Positions 16,993 through 25,583 are shown, counted from the first letter of the stretch. The stretch is DNA of 64,000 nucleotides from Alphaproteobacteria bacterium (GCA_020446675.1 JAGREE010000031.1:1-64000); one strand, 5' to 3'. Notes: generated from the sequence alone by a model not told the origin. Numbers and translations: made by a program.

Positions 16993-17781
16993 CTACAGGA
17001 AGTTATTTGGATAAATCATTGTCCGCCACATATGGGCAACCGGGCTGTTATCAAATCCAAGCCCTTCTTCCGGCTGCTTAAAATGTCTGCCGATAATATC
17101 TTCAAAATCATCAATTTCAGCAGTGACATTGGGATCAAATGAATAAATATCATTTATGGTGATCTGACGGGCAGTCATATACCATTTGTGGTTTCTGGCA
17201 TATTCAGCGGCTTCGGCAACGTAAGGTTCCGGTTTGAAATCCGGACCAAAATAGCGGATATAGGCCTCTGGATATTCATAACCGACTTCTTCATCGGGAT
17301 AAAATCTCAATGCCTGGTGATATTTGATGGCCCATGCGATTTCCTCGTCTACATAAGGGGCTACCATTTGCGACCCCCAGTAGCCATGATCCATTCTGAT
17401 CAGTCCACCGACAGAAATGTCATGGAGCAGGCAGGCAAGAACAATTTTTTCCGGCAGGCCGTTTTTGCGTGCGAGTCGGGCGCTTTGACACATATGCTGA
17501 ACTGAACCCAGACGTTTTTTGTAAAATTCGATCAGTGTCGGCTTTTCTGACATTTTTGGGAGTCTCGGATCTTCACCCATCATGAAATATTTGTCTCGTT
17601 TTACACCTTTTACAATTTCTTCACCTTCCCGGCCATATGTCGTGCAAATACCAGGTTTTACAACGATTTTGTCGAGCTCTTCACTCATTGCAAGTTCAAG
17701 TGCATCAGCTTTTTCAGAGGCAGACATTGCAGCAAGAGCGGATGCTCCGCCAACGGCTGCTAGAAACTTTCTTCGGTCCAT
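16993..17781 (-). CDS. Tat-exported HD-domain protein with MIOX/PhnZ-like metal motif
   Basis: The product has 262 residues. The N-terminus MDRRKFLAAVGGASALAAMSA is a twin-arginine signal with an Ala-rich cleavage region, so periplasmic export of a folded, probably metal-loaded protein is expected. The core carries His96, His120-Asp121 (CLLHDISVGG), His132 (DHGYWGS), His155 (IKYHQALRF) and Asp211. This H...HD...H...H...D order, with similar spacing of the last ligands, is that of the diiron HD oxygenases PhnZ and myo-inositol oxygenase. It is not obviously a nucleotide phosphohydrolase. It is the first gene of a pair with the MFS carrier and is divergent from ligJ. The reaction is unknown; an oxygenase acting on the pathway substrate outside the cytoplasm is one possibility. 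Confidence 0.72.
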   Translation of the reverse strand: MDRRKFLAAVGGASALAAMSASEKADALELAMSEELDKIVVKPGICTTYGREGEEIVKGVKRDKYFMMGEDPRLPKMSEKPTLIEFYKKRLGSVQHMCQSARLARKNGLPEKIVLACLLHDISVGGLIRMDHGYWGSQMVAPYVDEEIAWAIKYHQALRFYPDEEVGYEYPEAYIRYFGPDFKPEPYVAEAAEYARNHKWYMTARQITINDIYSFDPNVTAEIDDFEDIIGRHFKQPEEGLGFDNSPVAHMWRTMIYPNNFL

Positions 17782-17869
17782 GATGTGATCCTTATTTTGC
17801 TGGTCATACCCGTCATATTATATCAATATTAAAACATAATACACGTGCTTTGTTTAAATCAAGTATAGC

Positions 17870-17885
17870 TACTATTATAATAACA
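17870..17885. promoter_or_regulatory. MarR operator candidate, site 3
   Basis: TACTATTATAATAACA keeps the core and right half of the palindrome. It sits 88 bp upstream of the HD-protein start in the divergent intergenic region. Confidence 0.55.
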
Positions 17886-17926
17886 GTAAATATAAAAATA
17901 CAAGCTTGACTTCAACTTTTCTTTAC

Positions 17927-17942
17927 TGCTATTACAATAACA
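17927..17942. promoter_or_regulatory. MarR operator candidate, site 4
   Basis: TGCTATTACAATAACA keeps both ends and most of the core of the palindrome. It sits 42 bp before the hydratase start, so the divergent region has one site per direction. Confidence 0.55.
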
Positions 17943-17984
17943 CTATATTATGGTTTATAATTTACTCATCAGGAAGGATCAGGG

Positions 17985-18986
17985 ATGTTAATTGATTGTC
18001 ATGCACATGTCAGCGCACCAGCAAAATTATGGGCCTATAAAGCAACTTTACTTGCTCACAGAGGATCTCATGGTCGCGGAAAAGTCGTGATATCCGATGA
18101 CGAAATGATAGAGGCGCTCAATACACCACATATGGGGCCTTTTGGTCACCTTCCATATTTAAAAGAAAACGGCATTGATAAACAATGTATTTCCCCACGT
18201 CCGTTTCAAATGATGCATTCGGAAAGCCCGGCGAAGATTGTGGACTGGCTTCATGAAGAAGTGAACAATGTTATCTATAGGCAAACGCAACTCTTTCCCG
18301 AAATATTTATCGGGGTAGCGGGGTTGCCGCAGGTTGCCGGTCGCCCGATTGAAGCATCACTTCCTGAACTTGAGCGTTGTGTGAATGAACTTGGATTTAA
18401 AGGATGTCTTCTAAATCCGGACCCTTACGAAAATGGTGGGCAGGAAGCACCGGGATTAGGGGATCGATACTGGTATCCATTATATGAAAAACTCTGTGAG
18501 CTTGATGTCCCCGCACATATACACAGTGCCGGGTCCCGTTCTGAACGGACGCCATATTCGCTTCATTTTATTAATGAAGAAACGATTGCTGTTCAACATA
18601 TTCTCAAATCGTCTGTTTATGATGATTTTCCTGACCTAAAAATTATATGTTCACATGGCGGTGGTGCTATCCCCTATCAGATCGGCAGGTTTGATTCAGC
18701 GTCCATGCGCGGTAAAGGGCTTCGTTTCCGTGAAAAAGTGCGTAAATTATATTTTGATACGGTATTATATTCGGAAGCGGCTCTTGAGTTGCTAATAAAG
18801 GAAATTGGCGCTGATCGTCTTTTATTTGGCGCGGAATGTCCGGGGGTGGGCTCAACCCATAATCCGGATACAGGAAAAACCTTTGATAATATAAAACCTT
18901 ATATTGACGGGTTTGATTGGCTTGCCGACAAAGACCGACAGGCAATATATTCAGGAAATGCAATAAAGGTATTTAATCTGGATTGA
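17985..18986 (+). CDS. ligJ: Amidohydrolase-family 4-oxalomesaconate hydratase (LigJ-like)
   Basis: The product has 333 residues of the amidohydrolase-2 family. DCHAH gives His6 and His8, VPAHIHSAG gives His178, and FGAECPG gives Glu284. As I recall, these are the numbers of the zinc ligands of LigJ from Sphingobium. LigJ hydrates 4-oxalomesaconate to 4-carboxy-4-hydroxy-2-oxoadipate, which LigK (RraA fold) then splits to pyruvate and oxaloacetate. The extradiol dioxygenase and three RraA proteins in the same regulon supply the preceding and following steps. Related decarboxylases (ACMSD, gamma-resorcylate decarboxylase) share the fold and are the alternative. First gene of a plus-strand operon that continues into the gentisate genes. 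Confidence 0.82.
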   Translation: MLIDCHAHVSAPAKLWAYKATLLAHRGSHGRGKVVISDDEMIEALNTPHMGPFGHLPYLKENGIDKQCISPRPFQMMHSESPAKIVDWLHEEVNNVIYRQTQLFPEIFIGVAGLPQVAGRPIEASLPELERCVNELGFKGCLLNPDPYENGGQEAPGLGDRYWYPLYEKLCELDVPAHIHSAGSRSERTPYSLHFINEETIAVQHILKSSVYDDFPDLKIICSHGGGAIPYQIGRFDSASMRGKGLRFREKVRKLYFDTVLYSEAALELLIKEIGADRLLFGAECPGVGSTHNPDTGKTFDNIKPYIDGFDWLADKDRQAIYSGNAIKVFNLD

Positions 18987-19018
18987 TTGTAAGCAGAAAT
19001 CTCAAAGGGGTAAATATC

Positions 19019-20062
19019 ATGACAGAAACACCAAAATCAGAAAAATTATCCAGCTTTAGTGATAAAGTAACCAAGGATAATATCAGGCCATTATGGGATG
19101 TGCTGTCAACTTTGGTTACCCCGGAACCAAAAAGCCGCTGTGAAGCCGCATTATGGAAATATAATGAGGTACGCCCCCTATTGATGGAGGCCGGCGGGCT
19201 GCTTACAGCGAAGGAAGCTGAAAGACGTGTTCTTATTTTAGAAAATCCTGGCATCCCGGGGGAGAGTAAAATTACAACATCTCTTTACGCAGGAATACAA
19301 TTGGTCCTTCCTGGTGAAATCGCGCCGGCACACAAGCATTCACAGTCAGCGTTTCGTTTTGTGCTTGAAGGTGGTGATGGAGCCTATACGGCGGTAAACG
19401 GCGAAAAAGCCTATATGGAAGTCGGCGACCTGATCCTGACACCAAGCGGAACCTGGCATGATCATGGTAACGAAAGCGATAATCCGGTAATCTGGCTTGA
19501 TGGACTTGACATTCCGATTGTGCAGTTTTTTGATGCTTCTTTTATGGAACATCATACGGAGGATGAGCATCCGCATGTTAAATCAGACGGTGATTCACTT
19601 GCCCGATATGGGAGCGGCATGCTGCCGATGGATTATGAGGCCGAGATGCCCACATCACCAGTTATTAAATATCCCTATTCCAGAACGAAACAGATATTGA
19701 ATAAAATGAAGGAAACGAAGGACTGGGACCCCTGCCACGGTCTTAAGCTTATGTATGTCAATCCTTCCGATGGAAAATCGGCCATGCCAACTCTGGGGGC
19801 ATATATGCAGCTCTTACCGGCAGGTTTTATTACGTCCTCTTACCGTTCAACCGATGCGACCATTTATTCTGTTGTGGAAGGAAACGGTAAAACCAAAATA
19901 GGGGATAAAATATTAGAATGGGGACCAAAGGATACTTTTGTAGTGCCCAGCTGGCACCATCATCAGCATATCGCTGATAGCGAATGTGTGTTATTCAGCT
20001 TTTCGGACCGCCCGGTGCAGAAAGCTCTGGGGCTTTGGCGCGAAGATCGCGGAAACAGATAA
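19019..20062 (+). CDS. Gentisate 1,2-dioxygenase
   Basis: The product has 347 residues from the ATG at 19019, which is preceded by AAAGGGG; an in-frame ATG at 18983 has no such site. This is a bicupin. The first cupin holds the Fe(II) His ligands in APAHKHSQSAFRFVLEG and the downstream TPSGTWHDHGN; the second is near VVPSWHHHQHIADS. It cleaves gentisate (2,5-dihydroxybenzoate) between C1 and C2 to maleylpyruvate. The next two genes encode the hydrolase and the glutathione-dependent isomerase that finish the route to pyruvate and fumarate. Confidence in the family is high; substituted gentisates are possible given the dehalogenase-like neighbour. Confidence 0.92.
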   Translation: MTETPKSEKLSSFSDKVTKDNIRPLWDVLSTLVTPEPKSRCEAALWKYNEVRPLLMEAGGLLTAKEAERRVLILENPGIPGESKITTSLYAGIQLVLPGEIAPAHKHSQSAFRFVLEGGDGAYTAVNGEKAYMEVGDLILTPSGTWHDHGNESDNPVIWLDGLDIPIVQFFDASFMEHHTEDEHPHVKSDGDSLARYGSGMLPMDYEAEMPTSPVIKYPYSRTKQILNKMKETKDWDPCHGLKLMYVNPSDGKSAMPTLGAYMQLLPAGFITSSYRSTDATIYSVVEGNGKTKIGDKILEWGPKDTFVVPSWHHHQHIADSECVLFSFSDRPVQKALGLWREDRGNR

Positions 20063-20083
20063 TTTAATCAGGAGAGTTATAAA

Positions 20084-20770
20084 ATGGGTTATGTTTTTGA
20101 ACCACCAGCTTTATCAAGTGTTGCAATTCACGGAAGCAAGGATCGCTTTCCTGTGCGGCGCATTTTTTGTGTTGGTCGAAACTATGCGGCCCATGCACGC
20201 GAAATGGGGCGTGATCCTGATCGCGAGCCACCATTTTATTTTATGAAACCGACCGATGCCTTGGTGGATAATGGTGTCGATGTTCCTTATCCGCCACAAA
20301 CCGGCAATCTTCATTATGAAGGAGAATTGGTTGTGGCAATCGGAAAAGAATGTGCGAATGTCTCAACAGAAAATGCCCTTGATTATGTTTTCGGTTATGC
20401 GGTGGGCAATGATCTGACACGACGTGATCTGCAGCTTGATGCCCGTGAAAAGGGCCGTCCCTGGGATACGGGGAAAGGGTTCGATCATTCGGCACCCTGC
20501 GCCGAAATACACACGGTTGATCAGGTTGGTCATATTTCTGATGCCAGGATATGGCTTTCCGTCAACGGTGAAATCAGGCAGGACAGTAATATCAATAAAC
20601 TGATCTGGTCGGTACCGGAAGTGATTGCCAATCTTTCAGGTTTATTTAAATTGGAACCTGGTGACCTGATATATACCGGAACACCGGAAGGGGTCGGCGC
20701 GGTTGTGGCGGGTGATGTCATCCGCGTTGGTGTAGACGGACTAACAGAATTGGAGACAAAAATTGTCTGA
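20084..20770 (+). CDS. Fumarylpyruvate hydrolase (FAH superfamily)
   Basis: The product has 228 residues. RIFCVGRNYAAHAREMG and GNLHYEGELVVAIG carry the divalent-metal Glu pair, and YAVGNDLTRRDLQ carries the metal Asp. YTGTPEGVGAVVAGD is the C-terminal FAH signature. NagK-type enzymes of this length hydrolyse fumarylpyruvate to fumarate and pyruvate, the last step of the gentisate pathway. It lies 21 bp after gentisate dioxygenase and overlaps the isomerase gene by 8 bp, so the three are translationally linked. Maleylpyruvate hydrolase activity is a less likely alternative because an isomerase is present. Confidence 0.9.
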   Translation: MGYVFEPPALSSVAIHGSKDRFPVRRIFCVGRNYAAHAREMGRDPDREPPFYFMKPTDALVDNGVDVPYPPQTGNLHYEGELVVAIGKECANVSTENALDYVFGYAVGNDLTRRDLQLDAREKGRPWDTGKGFDHSAPCAEIHTVDQVGHISDARIWLSVNGEIRQDSNINKLIWSVPEVIANLSGLFKLEPGDLIYTGTPEGVGAVVAGDVIRVGVDGLTELETKIV

Positions 20771-21410
20771 TATTATTTTACATGGCATGTGGCGCAGCTC
20801 TGCTTCGTACCGGGTTCGCATTGCCTTGAATTTAAAAGGTCTGCCCTATCAGCAGAAAAATTATGTTCTGGCCAATAAAGAACATAAGACAGCAGAATTT
20901 TTATCAAAAAACCCGCAAGGATTAATTCCGGCACTAGAGGTTGATGGAAAAGTTATAACCCAGTCGCTGACCATTATTGAATATCTTGATCATATAAAAG
21001 CGGAAAACAGACTTCTTCCACTTGATGTTGATGAAAGGGCGCGCGTGCAGTCAATCGCTTATTCTATTGCCTGTGAAATTCATCCGCTGAATAATCTTCG
21101 CGTCCTTCAGTATCTGAAAAATGATATGGCGCAGGATCAGGACAGCATCAATAAATGGTACAGGCATTGGGTGGCCGAAGAATTTACCGCGCTTGAAAAG
21201 AAATTGTCTGCCGATCCGGCAACCGGGAAATATTGTCATGGGGATAAGCCCGGTTTTGCGGACTGTTTTCTTATTCCCCAAATTTATAATGCGCAGAGAT
21301 TTGATTGTGATCTGTCAGGATATCCTACCCTGATGCGAATTAACAAGGCATGCTTGGAACTAAAAGCATTTAGGGAGGCGTTACCGGAAAATCAGCCGGA
21401 TGCTATTTAA
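20763..21410 (+). CDS. Glutathione-dependent maleylpyruvate (maleylacetoacetate) isomerase
   Basis: The product has 215 residues of the zeta-class glutathione S-transferase family. SSASYRVRIALNLKGLPYQ (about 11-29) is the zeta motif, with Ser-Ala where many have Ser-Cys. NPQGLIPALEVDGKVITQSLTIIEYLD forms the glutathione site. The enzyme isomerises maleylpyruvate to fumarylpyruvate in the cytoplasm with glutathione as cofactor. The start lies inside the end of the hydrolase gene. Placement between gentisate dioxygenase and the FeS protein fixes the role in gentisate breakdown. Confidence 0.9.
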   Translation: MSDIILHGMWRSSASYRVRIALNLKGLPYQQKNYVLANKEHKTAEFLSKNPQGLIPALEVDGKVITQSLTIIEYLDHIKAENRLLPLDVDERARVQSIAYSIACEIHPLNNLRVLQYLKNDMAQDQDSINKWYRHWVAEEFTALEKKLSADPATGKYCHGDKPGFADCFLIPQIYNAQRFDCDLSGYPTLMRINKACLELKAFREALPENQPDAI

Positions 21411-21432
21411 ACCTTAAAATTAGGGAGGCAGA

Positions 21433-22470
21433 ATGGGTAAGGTCAATATTGACAATGCGAGGCCAATTGTTCGTCGCACAAATGGTAATAATCCCTATTC
21501 ACCGCTCTTTATGGAACGTATGACACCAAAGGCAAGATGGTATTTTTTCATGCGGACCAAGGTGCTGCCTTCTATGCGTGATGCAGAAGTAAACCTGAGA
21601 GCAATTCCGACAAGAGATCAGTGGGTTGATAGTGAGCTGATCAGGCAAATGACAAAAGACCTTGGGGCGGATATTGTTGGTATTGCCAAATATACGCCAA
21701 GTATCCTCTATCAGGATGCCAAGATTCAAAATCATAAGACAGTAATCGTTTTCGGTATGGCAATGAAATATGACCTGATGATTGATATTGGGGCAGATTC
21801 ACAGGAAGAGGTTCACCGTGTTTATTTTGAGCTGGATGAAATTGGTGTGCGCTTAGCGCAGCGGATAGGCGCAATGGGGTTTGAAGCCAGAACCCACCCA
21901 AATACAGGGGATTTCCCCCTGCCTGCTTATGGGTATCTTGCCGGTCTCGGTGAGGTGGTGAAACATGGCTCACTCGTTTCCCCTGAACTTGGAAGTTCAT
22001 TCAGATTATCAGCCGTATCAACCGCAATGCCCCTTGTCGTAGATGGAATTCAGGATTATGGCATGGATGAGGTGTGCCAAAATTGTGGCATATGTGAACG
22101 TTTCTGTCCGGGACAGGCAATTATGCCTGAAAAACGTGAGGTGGCCGGTGTTATGCGCTGGCATGTGGACAGTGACAAATGTCAGCCGTATTTTTCCCGT
22201 CTTTATGGCTGTAAAATTTGTCTTTCTGTTTGTCCGCTGACGGCCCGGGCACCTGAAATGAGGGCAGGGTATAAGGAAATGTCAAAATCAATCCGGGAAG
22301 CGGGTGATGCGGCAGGGATGTTGAACCTGATTGATCAAAAAAACGGGTTAAATACCGATGGGTTTGATGCAATCCCCTATAATCCCGAAGACTTTGGCGG
22401 ACCTTACATTCGTAAGGCCCGCGAAGAACATGATGATAAGGATAGCCCCATTTTATTCGGGGATGATTAA
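21433..22470 (+). CDS. Reductive-dehalogenase-like corrinoid iron-sulfur protein
   Basis: The product has 345 residues. Two 4Fe-4S motifs are visible: Cys215-x2-Cys218-x2-Cys221-x3-Cys225-Pro, and Cys250-x9-Cys260-x2-Cys263-x3-Cys267-Pro. Upstream, AYGYLAGLGEVVKHGSLVSPELGSSFRLSAV matches the corrinoid-binding half of reductive dehalogenases (RdhA) and, more distantly, epoxyqueuosine reductase. It lacks the Tat signal of respiratory RdhA enzymes, so it is cytoplasmic, and it lacks the fused reductase domain of aerobic RdhA proteins. It is the last gene of the ligJ-gentisate operon, 22 bp after the isomerase, so removal of a halogen or another leaving group from a ring or ring-cleavage product is the leading idea. 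Not proven. Confidence 0.75.
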   Translation: MGKVNIDNARPIVRRTNGNNPYSPLFMERMTPKARWYFFMRTKVLPSMRDAEVNLRAIPTRDQWVDSELIRQMTKDLGADIVGIAKYTPSILYQDAKIQNHKTVIVFGMAMKYDLMIDIGADSQEEVHRVYFELDEIGVRLAQRIGAMGFEARTHPNTGDFPLPAYGYLAGLGEVVKHGSLVSPELGSSFRLSAVSTAMPLVVDGIQDYGMDEVCQNCGICERFCPGQAIMPEKREVAGVMRWHVDSDKCQPYFSRLYGCKICLSVCPLTARAPEMRAGYKEMSKSIREAGDAAGMLNLIDQKNGLNTDGFDAIPYNPEDFGGPYIRKAREEHDDKDSPILFGDD

Positions 22471-23972
22471 TAGTCCCCTTCAAGTTCGAGGAAATCCGCA
22501 ATAAGGCTTCGGGCATGGCTTAAATCCGTGTTGCGCCAGGCATTGGCAACCATTACATTCGGATCGCCAGAATGAAGGCGTTCATACATTTGCTGGCGGG
22601 CACCATAGCCATCACCACTCAAATCCCAGGCAAATTTACAAAGCTTATGACGATCCATGGGCGAGCTGTCCTTGCCACGCATATATACATCGAGATATTC
22701 TTTAATTTCGGGATTATCCCAGTCTTCGGCTGTCGGCAGGAAAATGAGTGAACTGGTGCCAATATGTTCAATCAGTTCAATAAAGCGTTCTGAAACCATT
22801 GTTGTAAAAGAACGTCTTTCCGGTGCAAGTGCAGGCTTATAATTTCCTGCTGCTGTTTTGGTTGCCTTAATCATGGACAGTTCAAAACTGGATTTAATCG
22901 CGCCCATATAGGTGCACATTTCACCAAGCTTTGCGATCACTTCCGGACGATTGAGAACGCCGGATGTTTTGGCGAGCATCTCAGCAATTGCACATAGAAT
23001 TTCAAGTCGGAGAATGGTCAGGGACCCACCGGCAAAGCTGGCCCATGTCATGACGTTCGATCTGAAAAGCTGATTGGCTTTTAGCGGTTCGCGGTATAGG
23101 AAAATCCGCTCCCATGGAATAAAGACATCATCAAAAATAATCAGACTGTCCACCTCGTCATATACGGCTGAAGCCGGATGATCAAGCGGGTTACGTCCGC
23201 CGTGGGCTTCACGGGCGATCTGGCTTAAGCCAGGTGCATCACAAGGGACCGTGAACCAGATCGCAAACTCTTTTTCGTCTTCCTTAAAGCCATAAGTCGG
23301 GCAGATCATGATTTCATTGGAATAAAGACCAAATGTATTAAAACGGGCACCGCGAACGATGATGCCATCGTCACGTTCCTTGACAACACGCACGCAGCGG
23401 TCAGGATCCTGACTTGGGCGCAATGATTTATCCATGCATGGATCATGAAGCCCGTGGGAAAGGCACAAATCATTCTGACGGGCAAATTTTAGATAATCTG
23501 CGGCATTCTGGCCAAATTCCGGATTTAGTTTTGCCAGTTCATGACGAATGTCATACATCCCGACCGTCATGCCGGCAACAAAATCGGGTAATCGTCCAAG
23601 CATTCCCATTGCATCATTGACCCATACATCGGTATTGGTCCTTTTGGCGGCCAGTATTTCTTTTGTATCCGGAACCGCATAGGAATAAGAACAGCGAATA
23701 CCATCTTCATCAATAAAGCTCATTTTATCCTGATATTCGGGTTCATGCTGTTTATCATAACTTTCAGCAATTTTATGGGCCATCTTCGAAAATATTGGGT
23801 GGGTAGTTACATCCTTTACCCGTTCACCCTTATAATAAACAACGCGATCATCGCGGAGGCTTTCAAGAAAAACGGCCCCATTCTTTACGCCTTTTCCCTT
23901 AATGTTTTTGTATGAGGACATTTTTACGTCACGCTCAACAGCGGGTTTGTCCAGAGTTGTTTTTATATCCAT
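22467..23972 (-). CDS. HpaB-type flavin-dependent aromatic monooxygenase (oxygenase component)
   Basis: The product has 501 residues. The ATG at 23972 is preceded by GGAG at good spacing; an upstream in-frame TTG was rejected. The family is 4-hydroxyphenylacetate 3-monooxygenase large component (HpaB), with an acyl-CoA-dehydrogenase-like fold. Typical segments are ICSYSYAVPDT-like strands, HDPCMDKSLRP, GARFNTFGLYSNEI, GRNPLDHPASAVYDEVDSLIIFDDVFIPWERIF, and a helical C-terminus. It hydroxylates a phenol ortho to OH using reduced flavin supplied by a separate reductase, here most likely the MarR-fused reductase 10 kb away. Operator site 5 lies 65 bp upstream. Substrate unknown. Confidence 0.88.
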   Translation of the reverse strand: MDIKTTLDKPAVERDVKMSSYKNIKGKGVKNGAVFLESLRDDRVVYYKGERVKDVTTHPIFSKMAHKIAESYDKQHEPEYQDKMSFIDEDGIRCSYSYAVPDTKEILAAKRTNTDVWVNDAMGMLGRLPDFVAGMTVGMYDIRHELAKLNPEFGQNAADYLKFARQNDLCLSHGLHDPCMDKSLRPSQDPDRCVRVVKERDDGIIVRGARFNTFGLYSNEIMICPTYGFKEDEKEFAIWFTVPCDAPGLSQIAREAHGGRNPLDHPASAVYDEVDSLIIFDDVFIPWERIFLYREPLKANQLFRSNVMTWASFAGGSLTILRLEILCAIAEMLAKTSGVLNRPEVIAKLGEMCTYMGAIKSSFELSMIKATKTAAGNYKPALAPERRSFTTMVSERFIELIEHIGTSSLIFLPTAEDWDNPEIKEYLDVYMRGKDSSPMDRHKLCKFAWDLSGDGYGARQQMYERLHSGDPNVMVANAWRNTDLSHARSLIADFLELEGDY

Positions 23973-24037
23973 CAGAATCTCCAAATTTTATTCTGAAGAA
24001 ATTCTATATGGTTTGGAACGGAGGATCAAGAAAAAAG

Positions 24038-24053
24038 TGTTATTATAATAACA
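24038..24053. promoter_or_regulatory. Perfect palindrome (MarR operator candidate, site 5)
   Basis: TGTTATTATAATAACA is identical to site 1. It lies 65 bp upstream of the HpaB-type gene, in the gap shared with the type I secretion operon. Confidence 0.65.
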
Positions 24054-24059
24054 TTAGAT

Positions 24060-24075
24060 TACTATTATGATAATA
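24060..24075. promoter_or_regulatory. Degenerate palindrome next to site 5 (site 6)
   Basis: TACTATTATGATAATA starts 22 bp after site 5, two helical turns, so two dimers could bind on the same face. Its right half is weak. Confidence 0.35.
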
Positions 24076-24224
24076 TTAATTTTTTTCCTTTATTTATATC
24101 ATTAGCTAAAGGCAATTTTTGCTGATTGAATAAAAATGAGCATGTTCCACAATTTTTATTCAGGATTGATAATATGGACATCCTATGTATATTATGGACA
24201 AAATAAAATTGGGTATTGAGATTT

Positions 24225-25583
24225 ATGGATAAAAAACATTGGGGGCCAAGCCTATCTATTCTATTATTGTCGATTATCATGCCTTTCGTAATACAGGCAC
24301 AGGAAAATAATGAAATACCCTTTGATGGGAACCCGGCCTATTCACAGACATTTAAAGAAAATATTTCCAGTGCTGTCGCTACACATCCAAGAATAGCGGC
24401 GGCGATCGCGCAACGTGATGAACAAAGATATCTGGAGGATGAGGCGAGAGCCGGTCTTTACCCGCATCTGGAAGTGGGGCTTACAGGGCGCCACAGACTT
24501 GCCGATAATTTTGAAGACAGGTTTGATAATATTACTCAGCGCAGTTTACGTGATACGGCGGCGAATGTGACTTTAACAGGACGGCAGCTTCTTTATGATG
24601 GTGGAAGTACGTCAAGCAAAATTGCCAGTGCAAGATATGCTTTTTCTGCTGCCCATGAGGAATATAGCCTGGAAGCCTCAGAAGTGGCTCTGGCGGCAAT
24701 TGAAGCACATTATTCGGTGCTGCTGCAGAGAATGAGGAGGGCTTATCATCAGGAGAATGTCGAAAGACATCGTGAAATTCTGGATATGGTCAATGAGCGT
24801 TTTAAAAGCGGGCGGGGACCAAACCGTGATGTAACACTGATGGAATCGCGGCTTGCAATCGCTGAAACAGAACAGTCTCGGGTACAGATGGAATTGGAAG
24901 AGGCGATCAGTAATTATGTGGAAGTTTATAATTTTGCACCGGAGAATTTGAAAAGACCGGCACTTGCACTCAATGTTCCAGCGTCTGAAAATGATGCATT
25001 GGAAATAGGGTTTCAAAATAATCCTATGCTGGTCATGGCTTCCTCACAGTCGCTTTCATCAAAAGAATATATGAATTCAGTACGGGCAGAAAGACTGCCA
25101 AGTGTGTCAGTTGAACTGGCCGCAACAAAATATGATCTTGAACGGGGAAATCCGGATTATGATGTGACCGGTCGGCTGGTGGTCAATTATAGTCTTTATA
25201 ACGGCGGCGCCAGTTCAGCGAGGATTTCCCGTTCCCTTAAAGGTTATGAACGGGCTCGCCATTCCGAAGATAATGTTAATAGAGAAGTGAACCGTAATAT
25301 TAAAGTGGCTTATCAGAATATGGAAAGTCAGGCGCGCCAGGTAATCAGCCTGCAAAAAGCTATGGAGGCTAGCCGAATTAACCGGGACCAGACAAGAGAG
25401 CAATTCGAGGTGACAGGTGGAAGCCTTTTTAATCTACTGGAGGCTGAGAAAGAGCATCATAATGCAAAGGAACAGCATCTTCGCGGTGTTATAGATTATG
25501 ACATAGCACAGTTTAGGTTACTGGATGCTATGGGGACATTGTTGCCCACACTCAATATTCTTATAAAAAAGGATAGCGAATGA
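24225..25583 (+). CDS. TolC-family outer-membrane protein of a type I secretion system
   Basis: The product has 452 residues from the ATG at 24225 and begins with a signal peptide (SLSILLLSIIMPFVIQAQ). It has the duplicated helical TolC pattern: SSAVATHPRIAAAIAQRDEQ near the N-terminus, then LLYDGGSTSSKI and LYNGGASSARI at the two repeat positions. TolC trimers form the outer-membrane channel and periplasmic tunnel. Its stop overlaps the ABC transporter start by 4 bp and HlyD follows, so it is the dedicated exit duct for the RTX protein encoded next. Closest in type to LapE/AggA. Confidence 0.9.
   Translation: MDKKHWGPSLSILLLSIIMPFVIQAQENNEIPFDGNPAYSQTFKENISSAVATHPRIAAAIAQRDEQRYLEDEARAGLYPHLEVGLTGRHRLADNFEDRFDNITQRSLRDTAANVTLTGRQLLYDGGSTSSKIASARYAFSAAHEEYSLEASEVALAAIEAHYSVLLQRMRRAYHQENVERHREILDMVNERFKSGRGPNRDVTLMESRLAIAETEQSRVQMELEEAISNYVEVYNFAPENLKRPALALNVPASENDALEIGFQNNPMLVMASSQSLSSKEYMNSVRAERLPSVSVELAATKYDLERGNPDYDVTGRLVVNYSLYNGGASSARISRSLKGYERARHSEDNVNREVNRNIKVAYQNMESQARQVISLQKAMEASRINRDQTREQFEVTGGSLFNLLEAEKEHHNAKEQHLRGVIDYDIAQFRLLDAMGTLLPTLNILIKKDSE

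Noticed and set aside
21433-22470. Epoxyqueuosine reductase (QueG) as the main call
   Set aside because: QueG shares the FeS and corrinoid features, but the spacing of the second cluster and the AYGYLAGLGE region look closer to RdhA, and the operon is catabolic. It is kept as the alternative to be tested.
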